NCBI GenBank assembly: GCA_026197195.1
Contig: JAPHUG010000512.1
Coordinates: forward strand, 1-5,583
DNA: 5,583 bases
Direction of reading: 5' to 3'
From: Sedimenticola sp.
Lineage (GTDB): Bacteria > Pseudomonadota > Gammaproteobacteria > Chromatiales > Chromatiaceae
A model generated the notes under the pieces. The model made no database searches. It was not told where the DNA came from and saw only the letters and a list, made by a program, of their open reading frames with translations. Every line of letters starts with the position of its first letter. Within the stretch, counting starts at the first letter, position 1. The position numbers and the translations under genes are program-made. Positions 1 through 5,583 of the stretch are shown in pieces.

Positions 1-369
1 ACCATGCTGCATGTTGCCGAACCGATCGGTAACACCGGGATGGCGGTACTGGAGCTTTATGTACCCGACATGTCGGATGACTTTGAAAACGAAGAGCTAC
101 GTACCATTCTTAACAAAATGGAGCAGCGCCTGGAAGAGTTTTACCGGGAAGAACTGGGTGAGGATTCTGATCTGGTTTCAGATGTAACGGTTGTCACAGG
201 ACGGCCTGCCGAAGAAATCAAGAAGTTTGCCACGGCACACAATGTCGACCTTATTGTGATGGGTACCCACACGAATCCAAGTTTAGGTGCAGCACTATTA
301 GGATCTACCGCACGCAAGCTAATCAATATCAGTGACCGGCCGGTTTTAGTGGTACCGGTTACAAAATAG
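1..369 (+). CDS. Universal stress protein (UspA family), 5'-truncated by the window edge
   Basis: This is the C-terminal 122 residues of a UspA-domain protein, a small cytoplasmic alpha/beta protein that usually dimerises and often binds ATP. The reading frame is open to base 1, and the first visible residues (TMLHVAEP) match the second beta strand of the fold. The ATG at 4 is therefore probably internal, with some 30 residues lost to the left; family members are about 140-150 residues long. The end shows the usual signature: DLIVMGTH, then LGSTARKLI, then RPVLVVPV before a TAG stop. The nucleotide loop at 262-306 fits the G-2x-G-9x-G(S/T) pattern except that the second glycine is threonine (GTHT). 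An acidic helical insert follows the first visible strand (rich in D and E, roughly residues 22-55). The gene converges on the dctD-like gene and ends 41 bases before a strong terminator. Family assignment is firm; the specific role is unknown. A Usp attached to a TRAP transporter operon (TeaD-like) is one possibility. Confidence 0.93.
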   Translation, partial: TMLHVAEPIGNTGMAVLELYVPDMSDDFENEELRTILNKMEQRLEEFYREELGEDSDLVSDVTVVTGRPAEEIKKFATAHNVDLIVMGTHTNPSLGAALLGSTARKLINISDRPVLVVPVTK

Positions 370-409
370 TTTTCTAGTTCAAAACCGTCACCTTGGCAAA
401 GGGGGCAAC

Positions 410-444
410 AAAAAGTGCGGGTGTTTATACATCCGCACTTTTTT
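410..444 (+). terminator. Bidirectional rho-independent terminator between usp and dctD
   Basis: A perfect 11-bp inverted repeat pairs 410-420 (AAAAAGTGCGG) with 433-443 (CCGCACTTTTT). In plus-strand RNA the stem can be extended by G-U, U-A and G-C pairs (421-423 with 430-432), leaving a loop of about six bases. On the plus strand the stem runs into six T (439-444). On the minus strand the complementary A run gives five U. It lies 41 bases after the usp stop and 39 bases after the dctD-like stop, so it can serve both convergent genes. The remainder of the 370-482 spacer shows nothing else I can support. Confidence 0.88.
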
Positions 445-482
445 ATTGTCTGATTATTGAACCTCGTTATTGATCAGAGGCG

Positions 483-1841
483 TTATTTGTACTCGCTTTT
501 GTCGAGGCCAAATTTTTTCATTTTGTCATAGAGGGTTTTTCTCGGTACGCCGAGGGTCGTCATCGTCTCCTTGATATTACCTTTATGATTGGCCAAGGCT
601 TGCGCGATAATACTCTTCTCAAAACAGTCAACCTGTTCCGGAAGCGTAATGGCCGAAGTCCCCTCAGTTCCATGCATCAACTGGTCTAGATCAAAACCGC
701 AACTCTCACCCAGCAACACATAGCGTTCTGCCACGTTACGTAATTCACGCACATTGCCAGGCCAGGAGTGTGTCAGCAAAACCCGGATCTGATCTGCGGA
801 CGGAGCGGGGGCTTCACGTAAGTAACGGGCATTGGCGACCAGAAGGAAATGATGAAACAGCAGCGGGATGTCATCTTTGCGTTCTCGCAATGACGGAATA
901 TCAATGGTGACCACGTTAAGGCGATAGTAAAGGTCTTCACGAAAAGTACCGGCATCCGCCGCTTCTCTTAGATCGATCTTCACCGCAGCAACCACGCACA
1001 TATCCAGCGGGATCAGTTCATTGGAACCGATGCGTTCAATTGCGCGCTCCTGTAACACACGAAGCAGGCGCACTTGTACGGGTAACGGCATACTCTCTAT
1101 TTCATCCAGAAATAGCGTGCCGCCATTGGCATGTTCAAACTTACCGATTCTTCGCTCTTGTGCACCGGTAAAGGCTCCGGCCTCATGACCGAACAACTCA
1201 CTCTCAATCAAGTTCTCAGGAACCGCACCACAGTTCACCGCGACAAAATTATTATTGCCGCGACCTGATGATTCATGCAGTGATCGTGCAACCAGCTCTT
1301 TACCGGTTCCGGTTTCACCTACAATCAAAATATCAGCGCCGGTATTGGCTACACTGGCAATCGTTGCACGCAGGCGTTGTATGACCGGTGTGCGACCAAT
1401 GATACGTGGACCGGGCACACTCTGTGTCTCAAGCTCCTGGCGCAAGGTCCTGTTCTCTAATGTCAGCGCCCGTTTATCCAATGCACGCCGAACGGTTTCG
1501 ATCAGTTTTTCAGACGCAAACGGCTTTTCAATAAAGTCGTAGGCACCGTCCTGAATGGCACTGACTGCCATGGTAATATCACCATGTCCTGTCACCAGAA
1601 TAATCGGTATATCACGATCGATGGTTAACGCCTTGGATAAAAAGGTGAGCCCATCCATGCCAGGCATTTTGATATCACAAACCACTATGCCATTCCATTC
1701 AAGAGACAGTAGTGGCAATACTTTTTCAGCGCCGTTGAAACTTTGCACGTCAAATCCTGCCAGCTCCAGCGTTTGCTGATTGGCCATGCGGATATGTTTT
1801 TCATCGTCAATAAAGTAGATGATGGGTTTCGACTGACTCAT
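483..1841 (-). CDS. dctD: Sigma-54-dependent response regulator, DctD type (C4-dicarboxylate regulator)
   Basis: This is a full-length NtrC-class activator of 452 residues. Residues 1-120 are the receiver: acidic pair D12-D13, phosphoacceptor D56 (CDIKMPGMDG), T84 and K106, with the TGHGDI and GAYDFIEKPF wording typical of DctD. Residues ~147-380 are the AAA+ domain: Walker A GETGTGKE (175-182), GAFTGA loop that contacts sigma-54 (222-227, bases 1161-1178), Walker B GTLFLDE (241-247), arginine-finger segment FREDLYYRL (300-308) and sensor II WPGNVREL (360-367). The sensor I region reads AAVKIDL, where many relatives have AATK or AATN. Residues ~420-446 are a Fis-type helix-turn-helix for DNA binding. 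Phosphorylated, it should bind upstream enhancers and open sigma-54 promoters using ATP; the classical target is a dicarboxylate transporter, which is not in the window. It follows the kinase gene by 41 bases, probably in one operon. The ATG has no clear Shine-Dalgarno sequence, only an AU-rich leader. The class is certain; the dicarboxylate assignment rests on sequence resemblance and the partner kinase. Confidence 0.92.
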   Translation of the reverse strand: MSQSKPIIYFIDDEKHIRMANQQTLELAGFDVQSFNGAEKVLPLLSLEWNGIVVCDIKMPGMDGLTFLSKALTIDRDIPIILVTGHGDITMAVSAIQDGAYDFIEKPFASEKLIETVRRALDKRALTLENRTLRQELETQSVPGPRIIGRTPVIQRLRATIASVANTGADILIVGETGTGKELVARSLHESSGRGNNNFVAVNCGAVPENLIESELFGHEAGAFTGAQERRIGKFEHANGGTLFLDEIESMPLPVQVRLLRVLQERAIERIGSNELIPLDMCVVAAVKIDLREAADAGTFREDLYYRLNVVTIDIPSLRERKDDIPLLFHHFLLVANARYLREAPAPSADQIRVLLTHSWPGNVRELRNVAERYVLLGESCGFDLDQLMHGTEGTSAITLPEQVDCFEKSIIAQALANHKGNIKETMTTLGVPRKTLYDKMKKFGLDKSEYK

Positions 1842-1882
1842 ATTTATTTATCTATACTGTCTGAACCAAGAAACTTCGGCTG

Positions 1883-3757
1883 TTATTCAACGAGTGACTC
1901 TGCTTGCGTCTCGTTTTCCGTGAGGCTGGCAAGATCCAATTTCAATGTGAAGACCGCGCCACCCGACTTTTGATTACTGGCAGACAATGTACCATGCATC
2001 ATCTCCACGATCCGATAAGAAATTGACAGACCCAGACCCAGACCTCTGTCTTCTGATTTGGTCGTGAAGAAGGGGTCAAATATCCGTTCCAGGTTTTCAG
2101 TTGCGATACCCGGCCCGTTATCGATAATTTGAATGGTTGCTTTTTCGCTATCCACTTCAACAACCATTCGAATCCAGCGTGTCGGTTGTTTTTCCACCGC
2201 ATGAACGGCGTTAGAGATCAGATTGACCAGCACCTGTTCCAGTTGAACCATGTCCGCCATTACATAAACTTCATCGGCCGGGTGCATGCGATGAAATTCG
2301 GTTTCAGTGTCTTTTAGTTGAGGCCCAACAATCTTCAATGCATTGTCTATCACCGCCTGAACAGAAACCGGAACCAGCTGTCCCGTGGTTTTTCTTGAAA
2401 ACACTTTTAGCTGGCGACTGATCTTTGCCATTCGCTCCGTCAGTTCAGCAATCTGTTCCAGATTCCAACTGGCTTCATCCTTACGGTCTCGATCAAGGTA
2501 GGCACGGGCATTGTCTGCATAGGAGCGTATCGCGGCCAATGGCTGGTTAAGTTCGTGATTTATTCCTGATGACATCTGACCGAGTGCCGCCATCTTTGCT
2601 GCCTGTATCAACTCATCCTGCGTTTTACGCAGGGTATCATCGGTACGTCGATGCTCTTCTATTTCACGTAGCAGACGGATATTGGCCGCAGTAAGATCGG
2701 CTGTTCTCTCTTTAACCCGTTGTTCAAGTATGCGCTTGGCCCTTTTTTCGTAACGCTCACGCTCTTTCAAACGCCGGCTGCGTTGAATGAAGTAGAAGAT
2801 AAGAAACACAATGGCCACGTAGACAATGGTGGTGACCAGCAGTGACTTGAGTACTTGCGCATTCACTACACCAAGCCCGGCAAAGATATGAACTTGCCAA
2901 CCGGCCTCCGGCATATCACGTACAAGCATCAGGTGATCGCTCATTCGTGGATCACCGATATTCACAACCTGCGCCTGTGCAGAGAGTTGATCTTTTTTCG
3001 ATACATTCAGTGTCCCGATGGCGGCATCACCATAGCGGCGACTGTCCTGTACCCGATTGATCACCTCCTTGTTAAGCGGGTAGAGGCTTTTATAACGCCA
3101 GGCATCATTGGTAGAGATAAAGATAACGCCATCAGGATCGGTTACTACAAACTCCTCGTTGAGTTCGCGCCAACTCTCTTCAAAACCCTGTAACTCAATT
3201 TTAATTACAACGGCGCCCAATATGGTGTCACCATCTTTCACCGGATAGGCAAAGTAATAACCGCGTTTGTTTGATGTTGACCCAAGGGCAAAGTAGCGTC
3301 CCAGCTTGCCCTTCATGGCTTCCTGAAAATAGGGTCGATAGGAGAAGTTCCGGCCGATAAATGGACGCTCTGATAACCAGTTTGAGGCGGCAATTGTCCA
3401 GCCTTCAGCATTCATCAGATAAGTATCGGAGGCATCGGCAACCCTATTAATGGTTTCCAGGTACCGGTTAAGATCGGTTATCCGCTTTACATCATTCGGA
3501 TTTTGAAAAAAGTTGATCAGCAGACTGTTGGTCGCCAACAGTTCCGGTAGAAATTCATACTTCTCTAATTCACCTTCCAGGTTGGCAACGAATAGTCGTA
3601 ACTGATGCTGGTTTTGCTGTTGCAGATTCTGCAGCGCCAGTTGGCGCGACCAGTGGCCTGTCTGCCAGAGTAAAAGGATGAGAAGGAGGGCGAGCGCAAG
3701 GAACAGCGATTGCTGTATCTTTTTGAAGCGTTTATTTTGTAGGCTGTATTTGTCCAT
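1883..3757 (-). CDS. dctB: Sensor histidine kinase, DctB type (C4-dicarboxylate sensor)
   Basis: This is a full-length inner-membrane kinase of 624 residues. A basic N-tip is followed by transmembrane segment 1 (~17-34), a periplasmic region (~35-303), transmembrane segment 2 (~304-324) and a charged coiled-coil linker (~326-385). The periplasmic part reads as the double-PDC (dCache) sensor of DctB: GRNFSYRPYF (135-144) and GYYFAYPV (166-173) in the membrane-distal half, then DPDGVIF and WRYKSLYPL (207-228) in the second. The catalytic core has the H box with phosphoacceptor H401 in HELNQPLAAIRS, N box residues N512 and N516, G1 DNGPG (546-550), F box FDPFFTTK (560-567) and G2 GLGLGLS (572-578). 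It has no PAS or extra receiver domain. It should sense succinate, malate or fumarate in the periplasm and phosphorylate the regulator encoded next. The ATG is the only workable start: no in-frame ATG, GTG or TTG was found in the nearby upstream bases, and the next Met is residue 115. The GGGA in front of it is only one base away, a poor ribosome site. The ligand is inferred. Confidence 0.92.
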   Translation of the reverse strand: MDKYSLQNKRFKKIQQSLFLALALLLILLLWQTGHWSRQLALQNLQQQNQHQLRLFVANLEGELEKYEFLPELLATNSLLINFFQNPNDVKRITDLNRYLETINRVADASDTYLMNAEGWTIAASNWLSERPFIGRNFSYRPYFQEAMKGKLGRYFALGSTSNKRGYYFAYPVKDGDTILGAVVIKIELQGFEESWRELNEEFVVTDPDGVIFISTNDAWRYKSLYPLNKEVINRVQDSRRYGDAAIGTLNVSKKDQLSAQAQVVNIGDPRMSDHLMLVRDMPEAGWQVHIFAGLGVVNAQVLKSLLVTTIVYVAIVFLIFYFIQRSRRLKERERYEKRAKRILEQRVKERTADLTAANIRLLREIEEHRRTDDTLRKTQDELIQAAKMAALGQMSSGINHELNQPLAAIRSYADNARAYLDRDRKDEASWNLEQIAELTERMAKISRQLKVFSRKTTGQLVPVSVQAVIDNALKIVGPQLKDTETEFHRMHPADEVYVMADMVQLEQVLVNLISNAVHAVEKQPTRWIRMVVEVDSEKATIQIIDNGPGIATENLERIFDPFFTTKSEDRGLGLGLSISYRIVEMMHGTLSASNQKSGGAVFTLKLDLASLTENETQAESLVE

Positions 3758-3770
3758 ATCCCACGTACAA

Positions 3771-3786
3771 GTATAGGCAGCTATAC
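3771..3786 (-). promoter_or_regulatory. GTATAG/CTATAC dyad and possible dctB promoter region
   Basis: A perfect 6-bp inverted repeat, GTATAG-4 bases-CTATAC, sits 13 bases before the dctB start codon. On the minus strand, TTGTTT (3804-3809) and TATAGC (3780-3785) are 18 bases apart and could be a weak -35/-10 pair, with the -10 inside the dyad. The arrangement would suit an operator overlapping a promoter, but the -35 would lie in the base of the atpC terminator stem. No TGGCAC-N5-TTGC sigma-54 promoter was seen here. This is a pattern only; function is not shown. Confidence 0.3.
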
Positions 3787-3807
3787 AGAAATAGTCGCTC
3801 TAGAAAC

Positions 3808-3838
3808 AAAAAACCCCGCCAGAAAGGCAGGGTTTTTT
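3808..3838 (-). terminator. Rho-independent terminator of the atp operon, after atpC
   Basis: On the minus strand, ACCCTGCC pairs with GGCGGGGT around a five-base loop (3821-3825). The stem includes one G-U pair and is lengthened by A-U pairs on both sides to about 13 bp, ending in a U run (complement of 3808-3813). On the plus strand the wobble becomes an A-C mismatch, so the element is built for minus-strand transcripts. It begins 20 bases after the atpC stop, which fits the end of the ATP synthase operon, and it separates that operon from dctB. Confidence 0.9.
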
Positions 3839-3851
3839 TGCACAGCTTTCG

Positions 3852-3876
3852 CTCAGGATTATTTCGTTTTCCTGAG
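3852..3876 (-). repeat. Inverted repeat (hairpin) spanning the atpC stop codon
   Basis: CTCAGGA at 3852-3858 is the exact reverse complement of TCCTGAG at 3870-3876, with 11 bases between. The TAA stop of atpC (3859-3861 on this strand) falls in the loop. No U run follows directly, so it is not a terminator by itself; the true terminator begins 13 bases further on. It may be a chance repeat or a 3' mRNA structure. Confidence 0.4.
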
Positions 3877-4278
3877 TTTTTCGATTGCTCTTAATTGAGC
3901 CACTGCCTCTGCCAGTTCGGCTTGCGCCTTGGCATACTCAAACTCTTCTTTTTGACCCGCAAGTGCTTCTTCAGCTCTTTTCTTAGCTTCTAATGCAGAT
4001 GCTTCGTCAATATCTTTGGCACGGATAGCCGTATCAGCCAGGACGGTCACAACATGAGGTTGGACTTCCAGGATACCGCCAGAGACATAGAAGTGTTCCA
4101 TCTCTCCTTTACCCGTATCCACTCGTACATCACCTGGCTTCAGACGTGTAACGAGGGGAGTGTGCCTTGGTGCAATACCAAGTTCACCCATTACGCCAGG
4201 TGCATAAACCATCTCAGCCTGACCTGAATGAATCGCACCTTCCGCACTAACAATGTCCACATGAATGGTCATGGCCAT
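3859..4278 (-). CDS. atpC: F1F0 ATP synthase subunit epsilon
   Basis: This 139-residue protein is the epsilon subunit of the F-type ATP synthase, part of the central rotor stalk with gamma and an inhibitor of ATP hydrolysis. Residues 1-85 form the beta sandwich, with family wording IVSAEG (9-14), [12 protein letters not shown] (31-42) and [12 protein letters not shown] (63-74). Residues ~88-139 form the C-terminal two-helix hairpin, rich in A, E and K. Length is normal for the family. The start at 4278 is preferred over the ATG two codons later because a good ribosome site (TGGAGA) lies at the right distance for it. The segment equivalent to the I/L-D-x-x-R-A ATP-binding motif reads IDEASA (90-95), with serine for arginine. 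The gene follows atpD by 19 bases, as in the standard atp operon, and is its last gene, since a terminator follows. Confidence 0.97.
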   Translation of the reverse strand: MAMTIHVDIVSAEGAIHSGQAEMVYAPGVMGELGIAPRHTPLVTRLKPGDVRVDTGKGEMEHFYVSGGILEVQPHVVTVLADTAIRAKDIDEASALEAKKRAEEALAGQKEEFEYAKAQAELAEAVAQLRAIEKLRKTK

Positions 4279-4284
4279 TTAGAT

Positions 4285-4290
4285 TCTCCA
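4285..4290 (-). promoter_or_regulatory. Ribosome binding site of atpC
   Basis: TGGAGA on the minus strand lies six bases before the ATG at 4276-4278. The spacing supports that ATG over the in-frame ATG at 4270-4272, which would be 12 bases away. It sits inside the 19-base gap after the atpD stop. It is much stronger than anything in front of dctB or dctD. Confidence 0.75.
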
Positions 4291-4297
4291 GACTTGA

Positions 4298-5583
<1,286 letters not shown>

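Noticed and set aside
4..6. ATG at base 4 as the true usp start
   Set aside because: The frame is open to the window edge and the protein would lack the first strand and helix of the Usp fold; the LHVAEP wording is normally internal.
451..480. TTATTGA direct repeat (454-460, 467-473) and CCTC/GAGG short inverted repeat in the convergent spacer
   Set aside because: Too short and AT-rich to stand out from chance; the strong hairpin next to it already explains the spacer.
1255..1542. Plus-strand open frame of 95 codons inside the dctD-like gene
   Set aside because: It lies entirely antisense to a well-conserved AAA+ coding region, has no family wording and no ribosome site I can defend.
2855..3193. 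Plus-strand open frame of 112 codons inside the dctB-like gene
   Set aside because: It is the reverse shadow of the periplasmic sensor region; the minus-strand protein explains the sequence fully.
483..3757. NtrB/NtrC or another sigma-54 pair instead of DctB/DctD
   Set aside because: NtrB is a soluble PAS kinase. This kinase has two membrane segments, a periplasmic sensor with DctB wording, and an HELNQPLAAIRS H box, and the regulator has DctD-like receiver wording.

Overview
The window looks like ordinary chromosome of a Gram-negative proteobacterium, most likely a gammaproteobacterium. The F1 beta and epsilon subunits are close in wording to the E. coli-type proteins, and the two-component pair is of the DctB/DctD type that works with sigma-54. 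Base composition is near one half GC by eye. I cannot name the genus. A free-living or symbiotic marine lineage such as the sulfur-oxidising Chromatiales-like groups is only a guess.

Layout from left to right. (1) Positions 1-369, plus strand: the 3' part of a universal stress protein gene cut by the window edge. (2) 370-482: a short convergent spacer with a strong hairpin that can terminate transcription from both sides. (3) 483-1841, minus strand: a sigma-54-activating response regulator (DctD type). (4) 1883-3757, minus strand: its partner sensor histidine kinase (DctB type), which is upstream in transcription and separated from the regulator by 41 bases. (5) 3758-3858: a spacer with the rho-independent terminator of the ATP synthase operon, a small GTATAG dyad and a possible promoter for the kinase. 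(6) 3859-4278 and 4298 to the right edge, minus strand: atpC and the 5'-truncated atpD, the last two genes of the F-type ATP synthase operon. Transcription on the minus strand therefore runs atpD, atpC, terminator, dctB, dctD, and meets the usp gene head-on at the bidirectional terminator.

How the genes work together. AtpD and AtpC are parts of the F1 motor. DctB and DctD should form a membrane-to-promoter relay: a periplasmic double-PDC domain senses a C4-dicarboxylate-like ligand, His401 of the kinase passes phosphate to Asp56 of the regulator, and the GAFTGA-bearing AAA+ domain opens sigma-54 promoters. The transporter this pair would control is not in the window. The usp fragment could be the last gene of such a transport operon, because Usp proteins accompany some TRAP transporters, but that is inference.

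I found no mobile element, CRISPR, RNA gene or undescribed system. The points worth a second look are modest: a shared GTATAG motif before both regulatory genes, weak ribosome sites on both, a changed ATP-binding motif in the epsilon subunit, a changed glycine in the Usp nucleotide loop, and a hairpin around the atpC stop codon.
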